The notes: generated by a model from the letters alone, not told the origin. A stretch of DNA of 64,000 bases from CAZAOA01 sp964486765 (GCA_964486765.1 CAZAOA010000001.1:54196-118195), one strand, 5' to 3'; shown: positions 53,792 to 63,604, counted from the stretch's first letter. Translations and numbers: made by a program.

Positions 53792-56113
53792 CTAAACCAG
53801 ATTCTTCTCCAAAATTTCAAAATGCTTCGGGTCTGATTCTTTTACGATACTCAACAAAATTTTGATCGCATCTTTGCTTTCGCTCTTGTCCTTGTGTTCG
53901 ATTGTACTTGTTGGATCGGAGTTGTGAGAAAATTCATTTACTAATTTGTACGCCTTGCCAGCGTCAATCGTGCTTATTTTCTCATCTGGATCATTGATAT
54001 TTTTGATCAGTACTTCCATTTTTGACTTCTGATCGCCTGTTGTCGGAATCTTAAAATCTGCAAAAATATCAAAAAATCTTCTCGCCATATTTCCGATTGT
54101 ATAAAAATCTTCGTACTGCGTGTCTTGTTTTTCTGAAAATTCTTTGAGTTTGGCAAACAGAAAGTGATATTCGGATTTATAGTTTCGTAGCGTCTTATCT
54201 AGTTCAACAATTTTCGCTTTTCGGACATCTGATTCAGTGAAATTTTCTACCATGAAAAACTCACAGCATTCATCTTTGCCTTTCTTCTTTCTGTTTTGGT
54301 TATTTCCGACAAACCAATCTTTTACCAAATTGAAAAGCTGAAAATTGTGGGTGGATATAAAAAATTGTCCGACTTCTTTGAAATGCGTATTTATCATTGA
54401 AAAACAATGATAAATGTAGTTTGAATCAAAGCTGGAAATAGGATCGTCAATAAAAATAATGCCTTTTGATTTATCAAAATCACCCTCGCCGACTTTTACA
54501 ACAAAGTATGAAAAAGCTATCGCGGTCTTTTCTCCTTCACTCAAATTATTTGCAGGATGCCCGTCTCTTCTTATCGTATAGCCTTTTTTGTCCCCGTCTA
54601 GTTCGAGTTTAATTTCCTCCCTGCCAAAAAATTCTTTTAGATGATTGTTTATTTCTTTTATTGCATTTCCGATGTTTGAAGTCTGTTTTTCTAATTCTGA
54701 AATATCAGAATTATTTTTATTAATTGCTTCAAGGGTTTCTTTTTCTTTTTTCAATGCTTCTTCCAAATCGGTCCCCATTTTCTTATAGTCTAGCTCTGCT
54801 AAAGCAGTCGCAATCGTATGCAATTCAAGTTTTTCTCTAGCGTTTAAAACCTCACTTGCGTGATTTTTAACTTTCTCATTATGCTCATCAATAGCTTTGT
54901 TTAATTCTGCAATAGTGTTATTGTATGAAGTCAAAAAGTCATCTGGTTCTGTTATATTTGCCACGATTAGCAGCGGATTATTAAATTTTTCTTCAAGCAC
55001 TTTTACTATCTCATCAATCCATGTGTTTATCTTTTTGATACCTTTATTAAGTTCTTTTGCTTTGTCCGTATATTTGTCTTTTAGATTGGGATAAAGATCA
55101 TCATTTTTTATTGCGATTTCTGATATTTTTATTTTTAATACTTCACTTTTTAAGCGATTTATTGAGCTTTGTAATTTCTCATAGTCTTTACTGAAATGCT
55201 TTGAAAGCGTAGCTAATAAGTCATTATTAAGTGGTTTTTGGCAAAACAGACACTTTTCTTTTTCTTCTTTCAATTTGTGTAAATCAAAACCTTGCTTTAC
55301 CCAATTATTCAAATTTTGATCGTTTTTTAATCTGTCCAGTGTTTCCGAAACAACCTTTTTGTTAAGCAATTTTCCAGCTTTTTCAAAAATATTCTAAAAG
55401 CTATCTATATTTTCACCGTCAAAAGAAAAAGATAATTGATATTCAGAGAGTGCAGTCTGAGATTTTCCAGCCTCACTTTTACTTATTGCTTCATAAATTT
55501 TCTTGTCTTCGTCGGAAAGAATTTTATCGCTGAAATTATCAATTCCAATACTATTGATTTTGTTTTCCGTTTTTGTCTTGTTATATGACTTATCAAAAAG
55601 AATATTTGCAATTTCTCGACCTAAACTAATTTGAAAAGTTCTTCTTGTTTCTTCTTTTGATGATTTAATATTTTTCGCTTGTTCGTATGTTTTGCCAAGT
55701 GTAATTTTATCTAGCTTTAGCTGCTCAAGCCGTTTTTTGCTCTTTATATCTTCCTCGCTCACATTAACAATCGGATTGCACGAGTCCGAAGGATCAAAAG
55801 AGATATTTTCATCAATAAAATCTTGATTGAAAACTTTTAGTGGTAAAACATTTGTAGCGACATCTGAATTTTTAACAGTCGTTCCATCACTCGTTTTTAG
55901 TTCAAATTCTCCGTTTTCTGGGTATTGTTTGAATTTATCTTTGTCGTAAGAACATTTTTTTTCACAACTCGCAAAAACACGGGAAATTGTCGTTTTTCCA
56001 CTTCTATTCCAGCCATAAATTAGATTGAATTTCTTGAATTCAGGAAGTTCTGTTTTCCAAGAAAAGTCATGGAATATGCCGAAATCTTTGAGTTTTGAGA
56101 TTTTACTAATCAT
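53792..56113 (-). pseudogene. AAA_13 (PrrC/RloC-like) ATPase interrupted by an in-frame amber codon
   Basis: A single 774-codon frame contains one TAG at 55394-55396 (codon 240); both halves are in the same frame and make one protein. Before the stop: Walker A GWNRSGKTTISR near residue 35. After it: a coiled coil with zinc-hook-like CLFC near residue 288, the ABC signature NLSEGEKTA, Walker B GIIFIDDPISSFDS and a C-terminal region with conserved YKSEYHFLF and NEFSHNSD. AAA_13 proteins include the tRNA anticodon nucleases PrrC and RloC, used in phage defence. Either it is a fresh pseudogene, a sequencing error or a read-through gene. Nuclease activity is inference. Confidence 0.8.
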
Positions 56114-56212
56114 AATTATAAAATCAAATTTCTGATTTTATCCTTTAATCCTTGAATTGAATTTTGAAGTATATTTATTTCCCCTAAATCTATATCAATT
56201 TCTGAATTTAAT

Positions 56213-56434
56213 TTATTTTTTTCTTAGCTCATCCAACCAAACTGAATGTGAATGATCAAGCTCATATTCAGCTTTATTTATTCTTTCTAACCCTTTACGG
56301 TTAATAGGTTTTAAAGGTTTTGTTAACACGCCATGTTCCCAAATTGAGCCAATGTATTCTGATATGATCATTTTATATTTTTTATCGGCATCTACGTACT
56401 TTTTTGTCAGTTTTGCAAATTTCTTTTTATCCAT
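56213..56434 (-). CDS. Small charged protein upstream of the AAA_13 gene
   Basis: 73 residues, helical and basic (MDKKKFAKLTKKYVDADKKY), unrecognised. It has its own strong promoter and is the first gene of the unit that continues into the AAA_13 gene 100 bases later, so it may be an inhibitor or partner of it; this is inference from order only. Confidence 0.6.
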   Translation of the reverse strand: MDKKKFAKLTKKYVDADKKYKMIISEYIGSIWEHGVLTKPLKPINRKGLERINKAEYELDHSHSVWLDELRKK

Positions 56435-56491
56435 GATTTCCTTCCTTTTTAAAAATATGAGAGCTCAAAAGCCCTCCATCACCATATGTAT

Positions 56492-56520
56492 ATTATACTC
56501 TTATCTATAATATTTGTCAA
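56492..56520 (-). promoter_or_regulatory. Consensus promoter of the small protein/AAA_13 unit
   Basis: Minus strand: TTGACA (56520-56515), 17 bases, TATAAT (56497-56492), a perfect match at both boxes. Confidence 0.75.
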
Positions 56521-56581
56521 ATTTTGAAATATTTACATAGTCAAAAAAATGGACAATTCCTCAGCAGATGCCGACAATAAC

Positions 56582-56611
56582 AAAAAATACCGTAAAAAGC
56601 GGTATTTTTTG
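56582..56611. terminator. Terminator after the AlwI-like gene
   Basis: AAAAAATACCG and CGGTATTTTTT-type arms around AAAAAG; symmetric, so it works in both directions. Confidence 0.75.
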
Positions 56612-56643
56612 ATGGTTGCTTAACTACGTATTTTAAATTATAT

Positions 56644-58164
56644 TTATAATTTTGTTGCTTCGTTTAATGTTGTTCTTGTTTCAAGACTAATTATAAACTT
56701 ATCAATGTCTGATACCCTTATTTCAAGACCATCCTTTTTGATAAATTTGAAGTACCGCTCAGTATCAATAAATGATTTTGGGGAAATAAAGACAGTATAT
56801 GATTTTATATCATTATTCACATATTCTTCAAGATGACGGTGAATTGAAAACGATTCTCTAATATGTTGTTGGGTTCCAGTTAGTAAAGTCACTTCTATTA
56901 AAACGGTGTCCTGATCCTCTTGACATTCAATGTCTGGATTGCCCCCGGAAGCAAAACTTGTTGGCAATCCTTCGTCATCAGTCACAAAATTAGGTTTCAC
57001 AATAACATTAGGTAATTTTTTTAGAATCGCAAGTGATGTCAAAAACTCTAATCTCAATGGTTGCTCAATGATTTTTAAAATATCATCTTCTGAGGATTTT
57101 TTCTGCGCTAAATTAAGCATTTCACATTTAATTGATTCCCATCCATAATAATTGGCCCATTTTTCCAATTCTGCTTTTGTGGTTTTAACTGGAGTTTTGA
57201 ATACTGAAATTGTTTCAATCAAGTGGTGATCAACTTTTCCGATAAATTCAAAAAACTCTTTTTCAGTTTCAAATTCTTTGTAAGATATATATTTTTCCAA
57301 TATATAATCAACTGTTGCGGATTCCTTTGTGTTTGTGTCAATATAACGGCCACCTCCACGCAAGGAAAATAGACCAGTCAAGCGCATTTTACGAATAAAG
57401 TCATCAGGGTAATCTCCTAAAATTGAGTTATCATCTCTTTTTGTTTCATTTAGCAAACTATAACAAATCTCAAGTACAACTTCATTGCTTGGTGAGTAAC
57501 CATGATTACTTCGCAATTTTTTTATTGCTCGGTATAAGCTTTCCGCATTGTCATTTTGCCAACACAATAATAGGGGTATTTCTAATCTAGATATGCCCGC
57601 TCCTTGATATTCAGGGTCATTATTCAATAATTCTATTACTTGCACTAGAAGTATCAAGGGCACGTTTTTGTTTAAAACTCTACGAAAAGGGTTGTGTCTT
57701 TGGTATTTTGCAAAAGCATTAGCAAAAACCATTAACTCGTTTTCAGGCTTCTCCTTGTTTAGCAACATTTTCCCGCTTTCAGAAAATATGATTTTTTCTT
57801 CAGGCCAATACCAAACAAATCCGAGCTCTTTAGAAATTTTAAACCAAGTATCAAATCGTGATGGCCACCCTCTTTCAAAACCCGCCTCTTTGTGGCTTTG
57901 TGGATTTTCGGAAAATACTTTTTCGGTTTCAGCCTTGCTAAGTTCAATATTATTTTTCCACTTATTTGTTACGGATGGGGTGCTTTTCATCGGCTTGTAT
58001 AATCCCCTTTGAATCAAGGTTTTCGTAACTTTATCTATAATTTTGTTTGTCAAAATTTCACCGTCATATGCGGAGAGAACAGTTAAAAAATCCTTTAATC
58101 GTTCTGGATTTCTCATTGTTGTTGTGAACAACAATGGTTTATATTCAGATTGTCGCTTGTTCAT
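56644..58164 (-). CDS. AlwI-family type IIS restriction endonuclease
   Basis: 506 residues matching the AlwI family (relatives include PleI, MlyI and BstNBI, which cut or nick beside asymmetric 5-bp sites). The N-terminus has KPLLFTTTMRNPERLKDFL, a large helical DNA-recognition part follows, and the nuclease core is GGNPDIE then VLIEVTL near residues 410-430, consistent with PD-(D/E)XK. It begins four bases after the stop of the adjacent methyltransferase gene, in one operon with two methyltransferases. The recognition site cannot be read from the protein. Confidence 0.85.
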   Translation of the reverse strand: MNKRQSEYKPLLFTTTMRNPERLKDFLTVLSAYDGEILTNKIIDKVTKTLIQRGLYKPMKSTPSVTNKWKNNIELSKAETEKVFSENPQSHKEAGFERGWPSRFDTWFKISKELGFVWYWPEEKIIFSESGKMLLNKEKPENELMVFANAFAKYQRHNPFRRVLNKNVPLILLVQVIELLNNDPEYQGAGISRLEIPLLLCWQNDNAESLYRAIKKLRSNHGYSPSNEVVLEICYSLLNETKRDDNSILGDYPDDFIRKMRLTGLFSLRGGGRYIDTNTKESATVDYILEKYISYKEFETEKEFFEFIGKVDHHLIETISVFKTPVKTTKAELEKWANYYGWESIKCEMLNLAQKKSSEDDILKIIEQPLRLEFLTSLAILKKLPNVIVKPNFVTDDEGLPTSFASGGNPDIECQEDQDTVLIEVTLLTGTQQHIRESFSIHRHLEEYVNNDIKSYTVFISPKSFIDTERYFKFIKKDGLEIRVSDIDKFIISLETRTTLNEATKL

Positions 58165-58168
58165 GAGC

Positions 58169-59074
58169 TTAATAGTTAGTGATTAATACCTCTTTAATAT
58201 TCTTTTTTTTGTTGTTGTGATAGCTGATGTAATTACTTTTGATTTTATGTACATTATACTTATCCATCCAATCAATCAGCAATTCATTTTTGCTTCCATT
58301 GTAGTGTGTCACGTTCGATAAAGCAACCCTAACATTCTTTTTAGTTAATTTGTCAATTAAGTCTAGTAAGTCTGATTCTGACTTTTCATTCCAAATTTTG
58401 TTGTACTCACTCGCAGATATGATATATGGTGGATCAATATACATAAAATCATTTTTTGAATAACTAATATTATTAACAAATCTTCGATAGTCTTTTGAAC
58501 AAATACTAATATCTTTGTTTTTCACGAAATCAAAATAATTGTTTAAAGCACTCACAACGTTTTTGTTAAAATCAACATTACCAACAGGCAAATTAAATTT
58601 TCCACCTCCATTGAATCTTAGCATTCTGTTAAATCCATATATTAATAAAATATATAGAACAAGAGGGTCATTCTCATTGTTTTTATTAACATGTTTCTTT
58701 AATTCTTCATATCCTGTTTTATTGAATCTTGCATAAAAAGTCTTCTTAAATTCTTTTTTGAGAGATTCTGGTACGATATCCTTCTCATACGAACGAGACA
58801 ATTTGTATTTATGAATTAATCCCTCAACATTATTAAAAAATATTTTAGGATCCTTAGCGCTACTTATTAGAAATTTATGTATATTAATAAGATTCTTGTC
58901 TATGTCGTTTAAGAAATACTTGTTTGCCTTAATGTTTAAGAATACTGTACCACCACCCATAAATGGCTCATAGAAATCATTGATTTTCTTAGGAAAAAGC
59001 ACAAGCAACTGTTTCATTAATTTATATTTGTCTCCGACATAAAATAAAGGAGACCTGGCTATTTTACTATTCAT
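58169..59074 (-). CDS. D12-class DNA adenine methyltransferase (Dam-like)
   Basis: 301 residues, N6-adenine methyltransferase. LFYVGDKYKLMKQLL and the SAM motif DFYEPFMGGGTVFLN are at the N-terminus, and the catalytic motif DFMYIDPPYIISASEYN lies near 215. It overlaps the RadC-methyltransferase stop by eight bases and precedes the AlwI-like nuclease. One enzyme per strand is expected for an asymmetric recognition site. Confidence 0.9.
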   Translation of the reverse strand: MNSKIARSPLFYVGDKYKLMKQLLVLFPKKINDFYEPFMGGGTVFLNIKANKYFLNDIDKNLINIHKFLISSAKDPKIFFNNVEGLIHKYKLSRSYEKDIVPESLKKEFKKTFYARFNKTGYEELKKHVNKNNENDPLVLYILLIYGFNRMLRFNGGGKFNLPVGNVDFNKNVVSALNNYFDFVKNKDISICSKDYRRFVNNISYSKNDFMYIDPPYIISASEYNKIWNEKSESDLLDLIDKLTKKNVRVALSNVTHYNGSKNELLIDWMDKYNVHKIKSNYISYHNNKKKNIKEVLITNY

Positions 59075-60878
59075 GGTTGATTTTGGTTACAAATAGATAT
59101 TCTTTATGGTTCTTTAAATCAGTATTTCCGGCATTAAAGTGTTTATAGTCCTTCACAAAGGTTTTTGTTTTACCTCTATTTTTCAAAATAGATTTAATTT
59201 CGTTAAGGGTGATTTTATTTTTTGAAGAATTACTTTTAGGATTATAGGTGTTGTTGTATGACACTACTAAGTACTTTGCGTTAATATCATTTATAAGTTC
59301 GGAAAATCTATTTTTAGCACTTACGCGACAATAGTCACTCATGTTTTCGGGTTCTGGCTTAAGTGCAACACCATGCAACTTCGGCTTATCCCATTTGGTC
59401 AGCGTTTCAAGTACATGATAAAACCTACTATATTGCCTGGAATTATAAGGCGGATCAATATAGACAATGTCTGATTTAATTTTCTTCGCAAAGAGGTTCG
59501 CATCTTCTCTGTAAATTGATATCGATTTTGTATTAACTGGATCAATCGGTTTCATAAAGAATTTATCTTCGATAAATTCTTTTTTGAAATATGCGTCATA
59601 GTGGCCAACAGTGTTCGCAATTTTATCGATAGAGAAAAGTAGTGAGGTGATCAAAATATAGTATTCTCTCTCGTTAAGGTGTTTTTTATTTTCATTAATG
59701 TTATCTCTAATAAAACCAATAATTTTGGATGAGTTTCCGGAAAAATATCTTCCTCCAAAATTTTGTGAAAAATAATTTTCGTCTAGGTCGGCACCATTTA
59801 TGTTATTGTAGTCCTTGATTATACTATAGACCTTATCTCGATTCCAGTCTTCTTTGCCAAAAAATGCTCTGTAAGTAACATAGTTCGAATGTAGGAAGTC
59901 ATTCAAAATAATATTATCAAAATGCTTGCTTGCAACTGCTGAAACAACGCCTGTGCCAGCAAATATATCTGTAAATGAATTTCCTTTACATTCTTTGTCA
60001 ATGACTGAAAAAATCCATTCTATCAGTTTATATTTATTACCAATGTATCTCCGATTGTGTAATTGAAAGTGATTGGCCTTAACTTGTGGAATATGGAAGT
60101 AGGTCTCATTGATTTTTTCAGCACTTATCTCGTAATCGGGTTTGTCTATAGCCAACAGGTCAAAAAGTGTGTTTTGTATCCCGTCTGCAACATAATCACA
60201 TATTCTATTGTTTTTATTAAGCTTATTGAAATAACTATATTGCTCGTTTCTAGAAATAACAACAAAATCGATAACAGGAATTCCCATTATTTGTCCAGCT
60301 TGGGAAATCTTATCTACAATCTCTTTATCTTTTTTAGATGGTGAAGAATTACCAGACGGGTGATTGTGAACCAAAATAACGCTTGCTGCATTTAGTTCAG
60401 TTGCAGGATAAAATATTTCTCTCGGATGAAGAAGTGTTTTATCGATTATTCCGATACTAATAGTTTCTTTTTTTAATAAAACATTTCTTGCGTTTAGGTA
60501 TAAACAAATAAGGTGTTCTTTTTTCTTTTCTCTCAAATCAAGTGTTAAAGATAAAACATCTTTAAAATTCTTGATTACAATTTCGTTCGTATTTTCATCC
60601 GCATGGTACCGCTTTACCAATGAAATTGCTGATACAATTTGTAGCGCTTTTGCTTGACCGATGCCAGAAATATCTTTCAAATCTTCTACAGTAACTTCTA
60701 AAAACTTTTTGCCGAATCTTTTTATGATCTGCTGAGAAAGCTTTTGAACATTCTTTCCTTTAATTCCACTTCCGATCAAAATTGCCAAAAGGTTACTTTT
60801 AGATAGAGCATCAGGACCTTTCTTAAGAAATCTTTCTCGTGGTCTATCTATTTGTGGTGTGTCTTTGATTCTAGCCAT
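59067..60878 (-). CDS. RadC domain fused to a D12-class adenine methyltransferase
   Basis: 603 residues from the ATG at 60878 (a TTG-started frame reaches 60926). Residues about 1-225 are a complete RadC: N-terminal RPRERFLKKGPDALSKSNLL, helix-hairpin-helix LKDISGIGQAKALQI, and the JAMM metalloprotease motif HNHPSGNSSPSKKD at about 171-184. Residues about 270-603 are a DNA adenine methyltransferase: HNRRYIGNKYKLIEWI, DIFAGTGVVS at 304-313 and DPPYNSRQYS near 475. It opens the restriction operon. A TATAAT seven bases before the ATG suggests a leaderless or nearly leaderless transcript. Confidence 0.9.
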   Translation of the reverse strand: MARIKDTPQIDRPRERFLKKGPDALSKSNLLAILIGSGIKGKNVQKLSQQIIKRFGKKFLEVTVEDLKDISGIGQAKALQIVSAISLVKRYHADENTNEIVIKNFKDVLSLTLDLREKKKEHLICLYLNARNVLLKKETISIGIIDKTLLHPREIFYPATELNAASVILVHNHPSGNSSPSKKDKEIVDKISQAGQIMGIPVIDFVVISRNEQYSYFNKLNKNNRICDYVADGIQNTLFDLLAIDKPDYEISAEKINETYFHIPQVKANHFQLHNRRYIGNKYKLIEWIFSVIDKECKGNSFTDIFAGTGVVSAVASKHFDNIILNDFLHSNYVTYRAFFGKEDWNRDKVYSIIKDYNNINGADLDENYFSQNFGGRYFSGNSSKIIGFIRDNINENKKHLNEREYYILITSLLFSIDKIANTVGHYDAYFKKEFIEDKFFMKPIDPVNTKSISIYREDANLFAKKIKSDIVYIDPPYNSRQYSRFYHVLETLTKWDKPKLHGVALKPEPENMSDYCRVSAKNRFSELINDINAKYLVVSYNNTYNPKSNSSKNKITLNEIKSILKNRGKTKTFVKDYKHFNAGNTDLKNHKEYLFVTKINHE

Positions 60879-61002
60879 AACAATATTATAATACAGTATT
60901 AATCTAGATACTACGACTAAATCCATTGTTTATCGCAAGAGGTTGATATAATTCCTAAATATCACACACCCAAAATCAAGCTCGTTTTGGTATAAAAATC
61001 CT

Positions 61003-61032
61003 ATCGGCTCAGTTAAATTTATGTGAGCCGAT
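61003..61032. repeat. Uninterrupted stem-loop repeat (ATCGGCTCA...TGAGCCGAT)
   Basis: Nine-base arms with an AT-rich, itself nearly palindromic loop. It is the same repeat as 51900 and 52822, in inverse orientation. Confidence 0.8.
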
Positions 61033-61103
61033 GGATTTAGGTCTAGTATACCTCCCCCAAAATCAACCCAAGTAGTTCTTTATATCAATTCCAACTTCAA
61101 CTT

Positions 61104-61571
61104 TCATTGTGTTTTTTCTCCAAAATAAGCTGTGAATTCTTCAAACTCAGTATCACCCTTCAATACCATGTAGCTATGCGCGACTAGTCTGTGCATACCA
61201 TCAATTATGTACATGTCTTTTCCTGTTAGATAATCTCTTAAAATAAATACATTTCCAAGCTCAACTCCATTCTTTTCGAACCCATCAAGGCAAATTTTTA
61301 CTTGTTCAAGATTCAATCCTTCTTGCTTATTACCGATTAGATCTGGATTATCAATAAGCTCTTTTGCCGCTTCAAATAATTTCGTTGGGTAATTTTTCGT
61401 TGGAGAAGCGCCGATACTCAGATTCTTAATATCATCGTATTTCACAATCACTCGGTGCCAAATATTAAACTCAGAAAATGCTCTTTCAAGGTAAAATTTT
61501 GAATGATCTGATGCCTCTTGTAAAAATTCATTTCTTTTTTCTTCTATATTAATTTGATCTAGTATTTTCAT
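61104..61571 (-). CDS. ParB/sulfiredoxin-like small protein
   Basis: 155 residues from the ATG at 61571. The C-terminal motif MYIIDGMHRLVAHSYM resembles the nucleotide-binding GxHR box of ParB/sulfiredoxin-type domains, and FILRDYLTGKD precedes it. No DNA-binding helix-turn-helix is visible. It lies between the restriction operon and a large unidentified gene on the same strand, so a role in the accessory region is plausible but unproved. Confidence 0.55.
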   Translation of the reverse strand: MKILDQINIEEKRNEFLQEASDHSKFYLERAFSEFNIWHRVIVKYDDIKNLSIGASPTKNYPTKLFEAAKELIDNPDLIGNKQEGLNLEQVKICLDGFEKNGVELGNVFILRDYLTGKDMYIIDGMHRLVAHSYMVLKGDTEFEEFTAYFGEKTQ

Positions 61572-61661
61572 AATTAATCTCAGCAATGTGTATCTGCCCA
61601 GTTGACAAAATGGGGAAAGTTTATTGTTATCATAACAATGTGCGTCCTACTGCCATATCTC

Positions 61662-62972
61662 TCATTTATTGTTTAATGCTATAAGTGTATAAATATGTGT
61701 TTCGATGGTAACAATGAGGCTCTCAAATCTGTGATCGTCATCAATAAATATTTTAGATATTTCATTTCGATGTCGAATTGTGGCTAATGTGGAGTAATGT
61801 GACCTCTGTGCTTCAATTACGGTTTCCATCTCTTTTTCGCCTATGCGGCCTTCAAAGTGGTCTCTTAAACATTGATCCGAATCTACTTTTTTGTCTCCGA
61901 CAAGTTTTGTATCTGGAGACAGTGCTATTGGGAGTTCTTCTATTACCCTACCGAGCGAAACGCCAACTTGCGTAACCCTATCTTCGTTTTCTGACGAGTA
62001 AGCTTGCATGGCGCCGTGAAAGCAACTTGCTATTTCAGGGTTGATATCTTTCAAACTTGAGTGTATTTCTTCTGTGATTTTACTAACTTCGTTAACTTTT
62101 CTCTCTTTGGCTATTCTATCCATCTTTTCTTCTAGCACAATAATCTTATCTTCCAATATATTTGTGCGTTTTATGTGATCGATTTGAAATGGCATTGCGA
62201 CTGCAGAGGCTCCTAGTGCTTCTACTGCAAAGCCCCCCATAAAGCCGATATTTCGAGCATTGCTCGAACATAGAATAGATTCTGATGAATCAGAAGCACC
62301 AACGGAAGTGATGCCAGTGTTTAAAATACTTTGGGCAATGCCAATTGAGTCAGCGGACAAATTCACTGTTGCATTAATTGGGTCTTTTACCATGTCATAG
62401 CTTATTGCATCATCATATATTCCAAAATGTCCAGCAGATGATGCTACATTAACAACACTATCACCAATAACTGATGTCGCAGCAGTTATTGGTTCATAAA
62501 ATCCGGCAGATTCAATGCCATATTTATCGTATGCTATACCATTAGTAATATCGATTTGATCAGCCGTAACGGCATTCAACTTGTTTTTTATATTAAAATA
62601 TCCACCCGTCATACCACTAGCACTGACAACAGAATTTCCAATAGTTATACCTGGATTTGGTTCTAAATAATCATTATTGTTCAGAATATCGATATGTCCT
62701 ATTGATGAACCTCCACCTAATGATGGAATAGTGGTTAAACTAGTAGAATTATGGTCATCGCCATCAGAAAGCAATCCGTTTTTAATTATTTCATTTAATG
62801 GGATTGATGTGGTCGACATATTGAAGTTGACATTATCCAAGGATCCAAGTTCACTATAGTTTGTACAAGAATTTATTACACTTAGATCGTCATCGTTTTC
62901 AACAAATTCACAACTAGATGGTTGATCACTATTCAATCCTGTTTTATTATTTTCTGGGACATTGGTTTTCAT
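61662..62972 (-). CDS. Unidentified protein with low-complexity N-terminus and helical C-terminus
   Basis: 436 residues from the ATG at 62972. The first 240 residues are rich in Ser, Asn, Thr, Gly and Asp, with a loose repeat built around ITNG, GNSVVSASG, GDSVVNVASSAG. A hydrophobic stretch (GFMGGFAVEALGASAVAMPF) and a coiled coil follow. The C-terminal 160 residues are helical and contain SCFHGAMQAYSSENEDRVTQ and SLGRVIEELPIALSPD, a pattern that resembles the domain called predicted pPIWI-associating nuclease (from memory; not tested). It lies next to defence genes. Confidence 0.55.
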   Translation of the reverse strand: MKTNVPENNKTGLNSDQPSSCEFVENDDDLSVINSCTNYSELGSLDNVNFNMSTTSIPLNEIIKNGLLSDGDDHNSTSLTTIPSLGGGSSIGHIDILNNNDYLEPNPGITIGNSVVSASGMTGGYFNIKNKLNAVTADQIDITNGIAYDKYGIESAGFYEPITAATSVIGDSVVNVASSAGHFGIYDDAISYDMVKDPINATVNLSADSIGIAQSILNTGITSVGASDSSESILCSSNARNIGFMGGFAVEALGASAVAMPFQIDHIKRTNILEDKIIVLEEKMDRIAKERKVNEVSKITEEIHSSLKDINPEIASCFHGAMQAYSSENEDRVTQVGVSLGRVIEELPIALSPDTKLVGDKKVDSDQCLRDHFEGRIGEKEMETVIEAQRSHYSTLATIRHRNEISKIFIDDDHRFESLIVTIETHIYTLIALNNK

Positions 62973-63143
62973 AAATTTGCACAAATTATTATAATGTTAT
63001 ATATTCGACTATTATCTATTGACTAACGGCTAGGAGAACTATTTTGCATTCTTCCTTTTGTTGATTGTTTTTCAAATTTGCATAATACTATATATACATG
63101 TCGACCAGAGGCAGTGATTGTAACACTACCTCTCGCCAGTTTT

Positions 63144-63317
63144 TCAATTCTTTATACGTTTTCTTCTAGTTGGCTCGTATTGTGTAAGAGCACTTCCTGC
63201 GGTTGATTTTGCTTTTCTGCCAGTTTTTTTATTTCTCAACTGACTTGAAGCAATCTTTGATACTCGCTTACTTGTTTTTTTCTTTTGCCATGTTTTCCTT
63301 TCATAAAAAGAAGGCAA
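63144..63317 (-). CDS. Small basic protein under a putative LexA operator
   Basis: 57 residues, TTG start at 63317 with GGAGGGAGG six bases upstream; longer frames would read through the promoter. The protein is Lys/Arg/Ser/Thr-rich (KKKTSKRVSKIASSQLRNKK, KSTAGSALTQYEP), resembling widespread small proteins with KTS...A..L...SAL..-type patterns of unknown role. The promoter spacer is exactly one copy of the SOS-like motif, so it is probably damage-inducible (inference). Confidence 0.65.
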   Translation of the reverse strand: MPSFYERKTWQKKKTSKRVSKIASSQLRNKKTGRKAKSTAGSALTQYEPTRRKRIKN

Positions 63318-63338
63318 TTTTCGCCTCCCTCCATATTT

Positions 63339-63367
63339 ATCATAACCGAACAAACACCGAATAACAA
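63339..63367 (-). promoter_or_regulatory. Promoter with LexA-type motif as its spacer
   Basis: Minus strand: TTGTTA (63367-63362), then TTCGGTGTTTGTTCGGT (63361-63345, 17 bases), then TATGAT (63344-63339). Confidence 0.75.
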
Positions 63368-63551
63368 CACACACTTATCCACAGATTCGATTTATATTGT
63401 ATGGAATTGACAATTTTATGTATGTAAATTATGGCTATATAATTGAAATTATTTTTACACTCCAAATATACTTACACACCCCCAAATCAAGCGTAACCTC
63501 ACGGAACATGAACACGGATTTGCACGGTTAAGAACATTTTATATAACAGCG

Positions 63552-63577
63552 AAGAACTCCAGTATCCCGGAGTTCTT
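63552..63577. terminator. Hairpin near the end of the GC-rich mini-gene
   Basis: AAGAACTCC and GGAGTTCTT arms with an 8-nt loop; weak T runs on both sides, so the direction is uncertain. Confidence 0.5.
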
Positions 63578-63604
63578 CTGTTTTGTCTGCTTGTGTCGAT
63601 GGAC

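Noticed and set aside
53792..56113. Two separate genes (239 and 525 codons)
   Set aside because: Both parts are in the same frame with only a TAG between them, and ATPase motifs are split across them, so they are one interrupted gene.
63376..63384. Perfect DnaA box TTATCCACA
   Set aside because: Only one copy was seen and no dnaA, dnaN or AT-rich unwinding cluster is nearby, so it is not evidence for an origin.
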